From an uncultured Muribaculaceae bacterium (GTDB taxonomy: Bacteria > Bacteroidota > Bacteroidia > Bacteroidales > Muribaculaceae): 64,000 bases of DNA. Every line of letters begins with the position of its first letter. Position 1 is the stretch's first letter. Location of the stretch: the NCBI GenBank assembly GCA_910585755.1, contig CAJUFH010000008.1, forward strand, positions 1-64,000, written 5' to 3'. Of this stretch, positions 42,501 to 48,522 are shown in pieces. The notes under the pieces are model-generated. The model saw only the letters and a program-made list of their open reading frames with translations, did not search any database and had not been told where the DNA came from. Both the position numbers and the translations under genes were made by a program.

Positions 42501-43339
42501 CCTCGCCGGAGATTCACGCTATCGAGCCGGACGCTTGGCGAACCGGCCAATGGCTTGCCGGTGTTGTGAAAGCATATTACGGTAATTTGCAGATTCGCAG
42601 TATTACGGGCGTTTCGGCAACCGTCAGCGTATCACAATCGCAGTTCGTTGATTACTGCCGCAGACGTGGCGAGGGATTCACCCCGATAACGTACCCCATG
42701 CACCGCGACATCGCTTGTTTGTTCTGGGCCAACTATGGCGACCGTGACAGTTCAGGCGTGTGCGGATATGGCTCCGGCTTAAATACTACCGTTCAAGGCT
42801 TGACCGCCTTCCTCGGCATGAAGGACACCATAGCGAACCCGGCTAATGCTATCGGTGCGGCCGGAGGCTGGTATTACGACGATACGCAGACGTTACGAAA
42901 TGCGACATCTATCAACGCCATAGGTTACGAAAATCTTTGGGGCGATGTCGCAGAATGGATGGGCGGAGTTACCTCCGATTACTACGTTTGGAAATTTACC
43001 GAGTACGGAACCGGTGAAGAAAGAACCGTCAAGAGTGGCACAATCTCCGATTCATGGATTACCGAATTACATAACGGTCGTTTCATGGACGTGGTGCCGG
43101 TGTTGCTCAACGCCACAGAAACAACCCACTACGGCGACAAATTCTGGTGTTCCAACTCGTCGGCCCGTGTGGTGTGCCGCTCCTACTACGCCTACTCGTA
43201 CGCCGGTGTTTCGTTCGCGTACGCGCACTTCGATTCATCGAGCACGTACGCGTGGAGCGGGTCGCGCCTTGCCTTCATCGGTGAAATCGAATATACGTTA
43301 AACGTCGCGGCCTTCTTGGAGGCCGAGGCCATAGCCTAA
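36584..43339 (+). CDS. Giant receptor-binding tail protein, DGR target with C-type-lectin-like tip
   Basis: A protein of 2,251 residues. In order: residues ~20-190, helical and coiled, for attachment to the tail; ~430-640, Ig-like beta domains; ~825-945, a LamG/concanavalin-like module (TVEAELMCSNVSDRNG, LYVNGIRDRSL, VRIYDRALSDDEM); ~1000-1400, a CotH-like domain (GLRIQGTSSTTYPRKNYRIY and WYILPYDMDTLFGERND); ~1510-1670, leucine-rich-type repeats (LRSLDVNGLNGLTSLNLAEN); ~2005-2232, a C-type lectin/formylglycine-generating-enzyme-like fold (LWGDVAEWMGG). The DGR variable repeat encodes ~2192-2230. It should bind the host surface. The last ~20 residues after the variable repeat are constant. Confidence 0.88.
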   Translation: MADTTQQFIDNLITVIWNAEDPESVTNEMVARVFDFLNKGYKDLLTNNSAVATEKAERQAADAALQRTIDTLQLALQTVTRTASDAQTAAATNRTAINNLLGKNASTAIENFNEIITFLNGVTDSDSLVALLSAIDERITENAKKIREQGYSISDLQYKTELLEAGFKVEDNGYNLNALTEAGFYFLEGPTDEILIVYRYAGPNAVGKPTTYHFVQYLFTAGGLKFRNGKAADLTAAADWEDWQGVGQKGAGNLINVTELVPPENGFYDLQAAIEAVPATHRALGRWITYRLGTGDWETKQFKGSTLTQWEKAESWEDTGGKGTITGIKLNNTPVNPDAEGIVNITVDELEVDETLNDKSTNPVQNNVITQAITDLQGKTVADLDATMNDEGTEIHLAIINDQRQEIAGCDIPVSTGGSGETGATAKIILSASVDNDTIREGSPVKLLYRYDHQYLGGDQGGESTGQRADIEITVKNGAVTTFTTTLNDVAAGDYELDITSYVRSGTTDITVKASVIDPETGATRTRQATARVKAMTLTLSSAYSLANSIAGGGYGPYDTVAIPFTVSGSGRKTITLYLDGEAYDTKEVTKSGKTNGSFTVPLSGLTVGRHNIQMVAELEASDTLTLRSESIFIDLLKKPATGYAPAPFIGTMIIFADGRIFENNDYLTPTLEIGQFERLDFDFVVFDPDTTPASMDVYHDGVVMQSITAPRTVQRYTNRFTAPGTEAMKFKTGETDYLFNIEVVESYIDLIEVTDSLRVRLSAAGRSNAEGNPGVWEFEGITTDFHGFDWSNNGWTGDALLLTNGASITINDTPFAKDATATGFTVEAELMCSNVSDRNGVVMSCFADGVGLEMTTEQARMVVSGGQELETKFAPDIPIKIAFVVESKNENRLLHLYVNGIRDRSLQYQAAASLMQINPAKITVSSDAADVELRNVRIYDRALSDDEMLSNFMVDRSTADEMVILFQKNDILNDEDAVDIDKLRAQGKGCMRIVGDVDLVNQTNNKKFEVTVDIYFYSPYGKEYDFVARNVGLRIQGTSSTTYPRKNYRIYLLREQYGCTLEVNGVPVPDMTYSFKPGARPVSIFCLKADFSDSSSTHNTGGVRIVNDIFRRCGWLTPPQAAYKGDYDVRVGVDGFPINLFYDNNGEGVAKFLGKYNFNNEKSESHQVYGFEGIEGFNDEAALGGERNRCICVEFLNNSAALCLFGTADMTNFDDELEFRFKADTKWADAHEDDKAAVIRLWSWIQSCKGNPSKFLREYTQYFANEAPFAWYALTNYFMAVDNRAKNMMFATWDGLIWYILPYDMDTLFGERNDSYLKFDYMIDFDTVDESQGAYCFAGHDSVLWELVRGCPEKLAEVARSIRSVMSTKYVLDVFNNQFMGEWCERIYNKDGEYKYILPLIEEGRDYLYALQGSRYAHRTYTIVNRFNLLDSEYCAGTYRDDAFPVYFSYNFAANPRNVKITAAERFCFGYGYTNGDPTVSGLRANGQGDEITLTFKQNLIINDPQNIYGASRIQSLNLTDISHAIVGTLNLNKCIRLRNLDASCSTGQKALTGLILENCRNLRSLDVNGLNGLTSLNLAENRKLETLDAADTQLTNVIFAQGGTMSTAKLPASLQTLELRYLQNLAPDALTFSGTPAVTRLVVDNCPLIDWQTLLNRCPSTTYLRVTGIDESGRGELLRKFLTMKGVDENGNNVTTCRLVGTYQLTKYLEESEFNELQAHFPELNIKQPEWTVIKYDETVSDSKNISNLDNETGYDYDNTFKPSAHVAAIMAKRHRVMAKYVASGKMLVCPLDDTDSRRYHDGTEANTQGFNHPTKADEGDFMMYEPDRWCKGIDDFINRCHYHCFSSLKAVTQPEGRKLYPEDMELHDRAACRVATTYTTFDDCLAVYDDYRVYVAPVKGYKQARWPAVNSSVYGAVFLDADNNVVGRAAANSGRMTEGSYLFTSVPANAEKIAFTCRADAPFSFVWLTTSPEIHAIEPDAWRTGQWLAGVVKAYYGNLQIRSITGVSATVSVSQSQFVDYCRRRGEGFTPITYPMHRDIACLFWANYGDRDSSGVCGYGSGLNTTVQGLTAFLGMKDTIANPANAIGAAGGWYYDDTQTLRNATSINAIGYENLWGDVAEWMGGVTSDYYVWKFTEYGTGEERTVKSGTISDSWITELHNGRFMDVVPVLLNATETTHYGDKFWCSNSSARVVCRSYYAYSYAGVSFAYAHFDSSSTYAWSGSRLAFIGEIEYTLNVAAFLEAEAIA
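43157..43272 (+). repeat. DGR variable repeat (VR)
   Basis: 116 bases aligned to the template at 43434-43552. All 13 substitutions lie at template adenines (A to T, G or C), and the remaining positions match. The VR lacks one codon within the template's AAC-AAC-AAC run. The 3' 23 bases, GCGTGGAGCGGGTCGCGCCTT and on, are identical in both and would be the initiation-of-homing segment. Variable codons read Cys, Tyr, Phe, Ala, His and Ser where the template has mostly Asn. Confidence 0.92.
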
Positions 43340-43376
43340 CCGAATAAACTTGAACGTATGATGTTAAACGATACAC

Positions 43377-43391
43377 GAGGGCGCAGCCCTC
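43377..43391 (+). other. Short GC hairpin between VR and TR
   Basis: GAGGGC-GCA-GCCCTC, a perfect 6-bp stem with 3-base loop, 104 bases after the VR end. In the Bordetella phage DGR a hairpin downstream of the VR helps homing; here the distance is greater, so a shared role is only possible. Confidence 0.4.
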
Positions 43392-43433
43392 CCACAGCAG
43401 AGCAGCCCCCGAAATGGTAGATTTCCCCAATCG

Positions 43434-43552
43434 TCGTCGGCCCGTGTGGTGTACCGCTCCAACAACAACGCCAACTCGAACGCCGGTGTTTCGTACACGA
43501 ACGCGAACAACGATTCATCGAACACGAACGCGTGGAGCGGGTCGCGCCTTGC
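43434..43552 (+). repeat. DGR template repeat (TR)
   Basis: 119 bases with ten AAC codons in the VR frame. Adenine at the first two positions of AAC can give NNC codons, which encode 15 amino acids and no stop. It sits between the target gene and the reverse transcriptase. No credible gene occupies 43340-43761; the frame opened by GTG through the TR is the template itself. Confidence 0.92.
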
Positions 43553-43761
43553 ACTCAAAGCGTTAATTTGCCAAAATCGAAAATATATAGCCCTCCGACA
43601 TCGGCGACGTGTCGCCACCGTCGAGGCAGGGGAGAGAGCCACGGCACAGCCGCCCACAGGACGGAACGCCGAAACATCACGCGCAGGGGTGGAGTTTAGT
43701 AGGGCCAGCAATGGCAGCCGAATAACTTAGGCCCCAGAAAAATGAAGGCAAAACAAACAAC

Positions 43762-45195
43762 ATGAAACGTATAAAGGATTCCGAAATAATTCCGCTGATT
43801 GTCGCCTCGTCCAATATCCGGGAATCAATCGACGCCGTACTCCGAGGAACTGCCCGAAAGCAGTCTAAACAGGGGCGCGAGATTCTTGCGCATATCGACG
43901 GGATAGAGGCATGGCTGGCCGCTGAAATATCGGCGGGCGTGTTTCGCCTTACCTCCTACGGAGAGGAGATAATTACCGAAGGAGGGAAGAAACGACGGAT
44001 TCAATTCCTTTACTCGTATTATGAAAAAATGGGTATTCATGCAATAATGAATATCGTCGAGGAACTGACGTTCAAAAAGTTGATACGAACCACCGGGGCA
44101 TCGCTGAAAAACCGGGGTACGCACGACCTTCTGAAGCTTATACGCCGCGACCTCGAATTATACCCCGATGAAATACAATATGTTTACGAGGACGATATTA
44201 CGAAATTCTACGAAAGCATATTGCAGGACATCATGATGGACACGTTACGCCGCATATTCAAAGGGCCTATAATCCTCACCCTTCTGGAACGGTTTGTGCG
44301 TTTCCTTATCCGTGGGCTATCTATCGGATTGCGCAGCTCACAACATTTCGGCAACCTCCTTTTATCGGTATGGCTCGACCACCACGTTAAGGACGAACAC
44401 CGTTTCAGATTCTATTATCGTTATTGCGACGATAAGAGGGGATTAGGTCCCGACAAACCGACACTTTGGAAATTGAGCGGTATCGTTCACGAACAGGTCG
44501 AGGGCATAGGGCTGAAGGTGAAAGCGAATGAACGTATTTACCCGGTTTCACAGGGTATCGACTTTATCGGATATGACATTTTCAAGGATTATACTCGTAT
44601 TCGGAAGCGCAACAAGAAGAAGGCAGCCCGTCGCCTCCACAAAATAAAAAGCAAACGCCGACGCGCTGAAATACTCGCGTCGTTTTACTCGCTCTGCAAA
44701 CACGCAGACGCTAAACATCTATTTTACAAAATAACAGGCTTAAAAATGGCTGATTACTCAAATCTTAAATCGTTGGCCGACCTCGGTATCTCGACATCGC
44801 CGGGAGTGCGTCGGAACGGTCAGAAAAATTTTACTTGCCGCGAGGTCACTCTTAACGCGCTCGTAGGCTCGACGCTTTGTATTCTGGATTTTCAAACAGG
44901 CGTTTCGACAAAGTGGTCGCGTAGAGAACACAAGGAAGCGGTGGCCAACGGTGACACGGAGGCAAAGGAGAAAACGAAATATCTCGTTTGCGCCCGTCTT
45001 ATCGTCCCGAACCGGGCGCAGCTTGCGGCCTGTAACTTACCCCTGAAGAAGGGCGACGTGGTTAAATTCTTTACCGGCTATCCTGATATGTGCGATATAT
45101 GCGACGCGCTGAAAGATAAGGAACTACTGGGCGAGAATAAGGTGACTATGGCGCGTAACGCACAGGGCAATTTTACCGAATATCTTTTCACTTAA
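43762..45195 (+). CDS. DGR reverse transcriptase with C-terminal extension
   Basis: A protein of 477 residues. RT motifs: KNRGTHDLLKLIRRDL and YEDDITKFYESI (first catalytic Asp, ~143-152), GLRSSQHFGNLLLSVW (~189, the SQ form typical of DGR enzymes), YYRYCDDKRG (catalytic YCDD, ~219) and VSQGIDFIGYDIF. It copies TR RNA with adenine-specific errors for homing into VR. Most DGR enzymes end near residue 330-380; this one carries ~130 further residues (FTCREVTLNALVGSTLCILD, KYLVCARLIVP, FFTGYPDMCDICDALKDKEL) that I cannot assign. No separate Avd accessory gene is visible. Confidence 0.9.
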   Translation: MKRIKDSEIIPLIVASSNIRESIDAVLRGTARKQSKQGREILAHIDGIEAWLAAEISAGVFRLTSYGEEIITEGGKKRRIQFLYSYYEKMGIHAIMNIVEELTFKKLIRTTGASLKNRGTHDLLKLIRRDLELYPDEIQYVYEDDITKFYESILQDIMMDTLRRIFKGPIILTLLERFVRFLIRGLSIGLRSSQHFGNLLLSVWLDHHVKDEHRFRFYYRYCDDKRGLGPDKPTLWKLSGIVHEQVEGIGLKVKANERIYPVSQGIDFIGYDIFKDYTRIRKRNKKKAARRLHKIKSKRRRAEILASFYSLCKHADAKHLFYKITGLKMADYSNLKSLADLGISTSPGVRRNGQKNFTCREVTLNALVGSTLCILDFQTGVSTKWSRREHKEAVANGDTEAKEKTKYLVCARLIVPNRAQLAACNLPLKKGDVVKFFTGYPDMCDICDALKDKELLGENKVTMARNAQGNFTEYLFT

Positions 45196-45207
45196 CAATA
45201 TATCGAC

Positions 45208-45684
45208 ATGAAAACGAGAGAAATATCATGTTCCGAGGTGCTTGCGCCTATCGAGTGCATAAACCCACGCCGCGACCGCTGGGCGGTGCGCTGGAATCAC
45301 CACCGCGACGAGGAGCGCGGATGGCTGGCCGTTGAAATGATTACCGACGGCCGTCCGACTGTTGACGAGATACGCGACGCAGTGGCGGAGTATTTCGACG
45401 CACAGACCCAGAACCGAATCGCTAATACGTTCTTTTGGAATGGACGGAAGGTAAGGCTGACAGACGCGGCACAGCGCAATTTTCTGTTTGCGGTGTACTC
45501 GCTCGATAAGACCGGCGAAATCGACCGCGCCCCGTTCATCGGACTGCTGGAGGCTGATACGGACGCAGCCGCAGCCGACGAACTGGGCGATATGGTCGCA
45601 GCCATGTGGACGCACATCAAAGAGTGCCGAGCCGCAGGAATCGAAGCGAAAAACGCCGTCGATTACTCCCAATACGAGTTATAA
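45208..45684 (+). CDS. DGR-adjacent phage protein, possible tail accessory (DUF4376-like)
   Basis: A protein of 158 residues, 12 bases after the RT stop. Acidic, alpha/beta: VRWNHHRDEERGWLAVEMIT, then IRDAVAEYFDAQTQNRIANT, FFWNGRKVRLTDAAQRNFLF, and a C-terminal helical part (DELGDMVAAMWTHIKECRAA). The 'F-W-NGR-V-LTD-A-QRNF' segment recalls the DUF4376 proteins found in phage tail regions. It is not basic and lacks the four-helix look of Avd, so a tail-fibre chaperone or minor tail part is more likely than an RT cofactor. It overlaps the convergent integrase end by 6 bases. Confidence 0.5.
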   Translation: MKTREISCSEVLAPIECINPRRDRWAVRWNHHRDEERGWLAVEMITDGRPTVDEIRDAVAEYFDAQTQNRIANTFFWNGRKVRLTDAAQRNFLFAVYSLDKTGEIDRAPFIGLLEADTDAAAADELGDMVAAMWTHIKECRAAGIEAKNAVDYSQYEL

Positions 45685-46833
45685 CATATCGTCGAAGGCA
45701 GACACCCCGGCGACGCGGTTTTCTTTCATTATGTGGGCGTATATCATGGTGGTTGTTACCGAGGTATGCCCCAAGAGTTTTGAAAGAGTGCCAAGGTCGC
45801 CGGAGTTCTTTTTGTAGTAAAGGGTGGCGAAGGTGTGCCGGGCAGCTTTCGCGCTGACCGCTTTTTCGATACCTTCACGTTTACAGATTCTTTTTATTAT
45901 TCTGTTGAACGCCTGGTCCGTCGGCAATTTCCTGAACAGATTGCCACGATACCGTCCGTCGCGGTAGTATTCGGCCAATTCAGCCGCCGGACGCGATAGC
46001 GGCATATTTACGCGCGTGCGTGTCTTGATTCTCTGGTAATGGATTTCGCCGCCGCTTATCTGCTCTATCTGCAACGCTCTGGCGTCGGATATGTGCATGG
46101 CCGTGAATGTCATAAACAGGAAGAAGCGAAGCACGTCCTGTTCTCCTTCGTCAAGAATGGCGGAGCGATAGAGGCTTGTCAGTTTGTTTAATTCCTGTTC
46201 GGTAAGAAATATAACAGCAGGGTCGGCGGCCGGAACCCGATACACCTCGAACGGGTTAACCTTCACTTTCCCGGCTCTCATAGCCGCATAATAGTGCATA
46301 CGGATAACGCACATATTTTTGCGTATTGTTCCGGCGTTGTTATTGTGCTTATCTCGGAGGTGGGCGGCATATACGCGCAGCCATTCGGGCGTTATCTCGG
46401 CTATCTGGAGCCGTGGGTTATAGTGCTGGAGTTTCGTTAACGCCGCTTTGTGGTGCCGGATTGTTTCGGGCTGCATGGCCGTGCGCAGCTCGTCGAGGTG
46501 CCGGAAGGCGTATTCAAGAAAATTCATCGTTTCACCCGGACGACGGTAGAGCGCGAGAAAACTGTCTTTCGTGAGTGTTTCGCCCGTGAGCCTCGCCCGG
46601 ACGAGTATGTCCGAGATTTTCGCTTTCGTGTTGGAAATTATAAGGTTCTTATCTTTTACCTCCTGACCGCGCCCCTTGATTCTCTCCGTTACCGGGTCCC
46701 ATTCCGCACCCGTTACCGCTATATCCAGAGGGAGGCGGATTTTTATACGCTCGATGTTTAACACCGCATACAGAGCGGCGCGGCCGTCCGCTCTTTCGCT
46801 CTCATTTCGCCGCTTGATTGTTACTTTCGCCAT
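45679..46833 (-). CDS. int: Tyrosine integrase of the prophage
   Basis: A protein of 384 residues in the Bacteroidota integrase layout: an N-terminal arm-binding part (~1-90), a SAM-like core-binding domain (~100-200), then the catalytic domain. Catalytic landmarks are KTRTRVNMPLS (Lys), ARHTFATL (Arg332), LGHTSVTTTMIYAHI (His356, Tyr365 nucleophile). Box I reads FTAMHISDARAL with His247 where Arg is usual, and the H of HxxR is Lys329 (KAAR). IntDOT is also known to lack box I Arg. It lies beside the att core at tRNA-Phe and should insert and, with a partner, excise the prophage. Confidence 0.9.
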   Translation of the reverse strand: MAKVTIKRRNESERADGRAALYAVLNIERIKIRLPLDIAVTGAEWDPVTERIKGRGQEVKDKNLIISNTKAKISDILVRARLTGETLTKDSFLALYRRPGETMNFLEYAFRHLDELRTAMQPETIRHHKAALTKLQHYNPRLQIAEITPEWLRVYAAHLRDKHNNNAGTIRKNMCVIRMHYYAAMRAGKVKVNPFEVYRVPAADPAVIFLTEQELNKLTSLYRSAILDEGEQDVLRFFLFMTFTAMHISDARALQIEQISGGEIHYQRIKTRTRVNMPLSRPAAELAEYYRDGRYRGNLFRKLPTDQAFNRIIKRICKREGIEKAVSAKAARHTFATLYYKKNSGDLGTLSKLLGHTSVTTTMIYAHIMKENRVAGVSAFDDML

Positions 46834-46839
46834 TTTGGG

Positions 46840-46903
46840 TGTGCCAACTTTTGTGACGACATTTTTTGTAACGCTCTGATTTTGAGCCTACATTTGTGCC
46901 GAC
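46840..46903. repeat. Integrase arm-type sites, right
   Basis: TGTGCCAAC (46840), TGTGACGAC (46852) and TGTGCCGAC (46895) lie upstream of the integrase gene. The last shares the 15-base word TTGTGCCGACATTGT with 1747-1761 at the left end. They may also let the integrase regulate its own promoter. Confidence 0.55.
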
Positions 46904-46965
46904 ATTGTTTGAAAATTGACTACCGACGGGGCGTAAGTAATCCGCTGATAATCTGCTATATAAGC

Positions 46966-46993
46966 AAAAAACCCGACCGAAGTCGAGTTTTTT
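46966..46993 (-). terminator. Phage-supplied terminator for tRNA-Phe
   Basis: AAAAAACCCGAC...GTCGAGTTTTTT, a stem with A and T runs on either strand, directly after the tRNA 3' end on the phage side of the core. It replaces the original terminator, now at 1659-1691. Confidence 0.75.
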
Positions 46994-46994
46994 C

Positions 46995-47003
46995 GTGGTG
47001 CCA
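46995..47003. other. attR core within the tRNA-Phe acceptor end
   Basis: GTGGTGCCA, identical to 1694-1702. It covers the discriminator and the seven 3' acceptor bases plus one flanking base, so integration leaves the tRNA gene intact. Confidence 0.7.
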
Positions 47004-47068
47004 CCAGGAATCGAACCGGGGACACAAGGATTTTCAGTCCTTTGCTCTACCAACTGAGCTATAACACC
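46996..47068 (-). tRNA. tRNA-Phe (GAA)
   Basis: A 73-nucleotide cloverleaf on the minus strand. The acceptor pairs GGTGTTA with TGGCACC; the D arm contains AGCTCAGTTGGTAGAGC; the anticodon loop is CTGAAAA with anticodon GAA; the T arm is CCCCGGTTCGATTCCTGG; A is the discriminator. CCA is not encoded. A TAACTTTG box upstream (47103-47110) should drive it. Confidence 0.95.
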
Positions 47069-47102
47069 ATCTTTGCGACTGGGCTTTTGCCCTTTTGCGC
47101 TG

Positions 47103-47110
47103 CAAAGTTA
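47103..47110 (-). promoter_or_regulatory. tRNA-Phe promoter, -7 box TAACTTTG
   Basis: A perfect TAnnTTTG on the minus strand, about 35 bases before the tRNA 5' end. Confidence 0.6.
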
Positions 47111-47205
47111 GGCACTTTTTTTTGACTGTGCAAATTTTTGAGCAACTTTTTTAATATAAATTTTTTACACAAGTCAAGTGAGTGGCGATAACTTGTTGCT
47201 AATCA

Positions 47206-48333
47206 TTATTTAAAGCGATTTAGCAGTTCGGTTTGTTTTTGTTTAGCTATGGCGCGGGTTTCGGCTGTCGATGCGCCGGGGAGGGTAGAGCGGTCGGGTA
47301 TGACTACCCGCTGGCCGGGGCGTATGCGGTTGGGGTTGCTGATTATGTCGGTATTGGCTTCGTAGATAAATACCCAGTAGCTTGATTCGCCGTAGTGTTT
47401 TTTTGCCAGCCGAATGAGGCTTACATCTACGGTGTCGTATACGGGGGCCTTGGCCTGCACCTGTGCCGGTGCGGCCGCAGGTTCGGGTGCGGTGGCCGGG
47501 GCCGGGCTTGCTTCGGCTTTTGCCTGCGGCTCGTGGGTGGCCGTTGCTACATTTTCAACGGGTATTTCTTCTATCATGCTGTCGGCTGCGGCTATGTCGA
47601 TTTCTTCCTGGTCGTCGGTTTCGATTCGCGGGCCGACAGGGGTGGTGTAGACTGCCACAAGATAGGCACCTATACATACGGCCAAAAGAATGAGCGATAT
47701 CCAAAGCCACAGCAGGTTGCGGCGGCGTGGTTGTGTCTCCTCTTCATCTTCGCGTGTCTCTGCGGCCGGCGTGGGTTCGGCGACGTGTGTCGGCGTTTGT
47801 GGGGTCGGCTGCTCTTCCTCTTCTTCGGGCCAGCGCAGGGTGCGTGGTTCCGGCTGCGGCTCTGCCGGTATTTCGGGAGTTTCAGTTACAACCGTTTCCG
47901 GCATTGCCGACACGACGATTTCGGGGGACTCGGGTTCGTTGGGCGTTTCTTCAATGACTGTCTCTATAGTGGGTGTCTCTTCAGAAACTGTTTCTACAGG
48001 GGCGGTCTCGGGCGCGTTTTCAATCGGTGTCTCGTCGTCGAATGTCAGGCCGTCGGCAAGCTCGACAGCGGTAAACATTTCGAACGGCTTGTTGAGTTCG
48101 GCTGCGATTTCTTTGTCGGGAGTAAATGCTACCGTGATGCCGGTGCCCCTGAACTCGTCGTTGACGGGCCGGAAAGTGCCCACGCCTTTGATAGTGACGC
48201 TATGCCCGTCGGCAAGGGCGTCCTCGACCGTGGCAAAGAGTGTGCGCAAAAAGCGGCGCGCGGTATTATTGTCGACGCCCGTCACTGCGGCCAGGCGCGT
48301 TATTAGTTGCGATAGTGTGATGGTATTGTTCAT
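47206..48333 (-). CDS. HU-domain membrane protein with LysM domain
   Basis: A protein of 375 residues from ATG 48333 (MNNTITLSQL). Residues 1-~85 are an HU/IHF-like DNA-binding domain (TARRFLRTLFATVEDALADG, VTIKGVGTFRPV). A Pro/Glu/Thr-rich acidic linker leads to one membrane helix (~206-229, LLWLWISLILLAVCIGAYLV), another Pro/Ala-rich stretch and a C-terminal LysM (~301-350, LIRLAKKHYGESSYWVFIYE, RIRPGQRVVIP) that binds peptidoglycan. HU inside and LysM outside could tether DNA to the envelope. Such fusions are recurrent in Bacteroidales; the role is unproven. Confidence 0.8.
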   Translation of the reverse strand: MNNTITLSQLITRLAAVTGVDNNTARRFLRTLFATVEDALADGHSVTIKGVGTFRPVNDEFRGTGITVAFTPDKEIAAELNKPFEMFTAVELADGLTFDDETPIENAPETAPVETVSEETPTIETVIEETPNEPESPEIVVSAMPETVVTETPEIPAEPQPEPRTLRWPEEEEEQPTPQTPTHVAEPTPAAETREDEEETQPRRRNLLWLWISLILLAVCIGAYLVAVYTTPVGPRIETDDQEEIDIAAADSMIEEIPVENVATATHEPQAKAEASPAPATAPEPAAAPAQVQAKAPVYDTVDVSLIRLAKKHYGESSYWVFIYEANTDIISNPNRIRPGQRVVIPDRSTLPGASTAETRAIAKQKQTELLNRFK

Positions 48334-48488
48334 TACTTGATTCCGTTTTGAGGGCATAAAGTTAAACAATTATGCCGACATGGGCAATAACATGGCCAAT
48401 TTTATTTCTTCAAACCTGTTGTGCTAAAATTATTCGGAAGATGCGAAACTTATTCTAATAATATAATGATAATATTAGATTATTTCTA

Positions 48489-48496
48489 TATCTTTG
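48489..48496 (+). promoter_or_regulatory. Host promoter -7 box TATCTTTG
   Basis: A perfect -7 box 27 bases before ATG 48523, in an AT-rich divergent region shared with the HU-LysM gene. Confidence 0.65.
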
Positions 48497-48522
48497 CACC
48501 GAACTAAAACTTTGTGAAAAAT

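Larger units (their letters stand above)
1694..47003. mobile_element. Tailed-phage prophage integrated in tRNA-Phe
   Basis: The element is bounded by a 9-bp direct repeat, GTGGTGCCA, at 1694-1702 and 46995-47003; the right copy is the acceptor end of tRNA-Phe. It encodes an integrase beside the right end, a repressor beside the left end, a replication gene, terminase, portal, capsid, tape measure, tail tip, lysozyme and a DGR. Most genes run rightward; only the repressor and integrase run leftward. Capsid genes precede terminase and portal, which is not the usual order. The one long tape measure and the lack of a visible sheath suggest a siphovirus. No structural gene is obviously broken, so it may be inducible. 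No excisionase was recognised. Confidence 0.9.

Noticed and set aside
43446..43730. 94-codon GTG frame through the template repeat, Asn-rich
   Set aside because: It is the DGR template read as protein; the part after the TR is Arg/Ala-rich shadow sequence.
45208..45684. Avd-type DGR accessory protein
   Set aside because: The protein is acidic and alpha/beta-like, not a small basic four-helix bundle; a tail accessory is more likely.
47395..48306. 303-codon frame antisense to the HU-LysM gene
   Set aside because: Cys/Gly/Phe-rich mirror of a Pro/Glu-rich coding strand; no initiation context and no domain.
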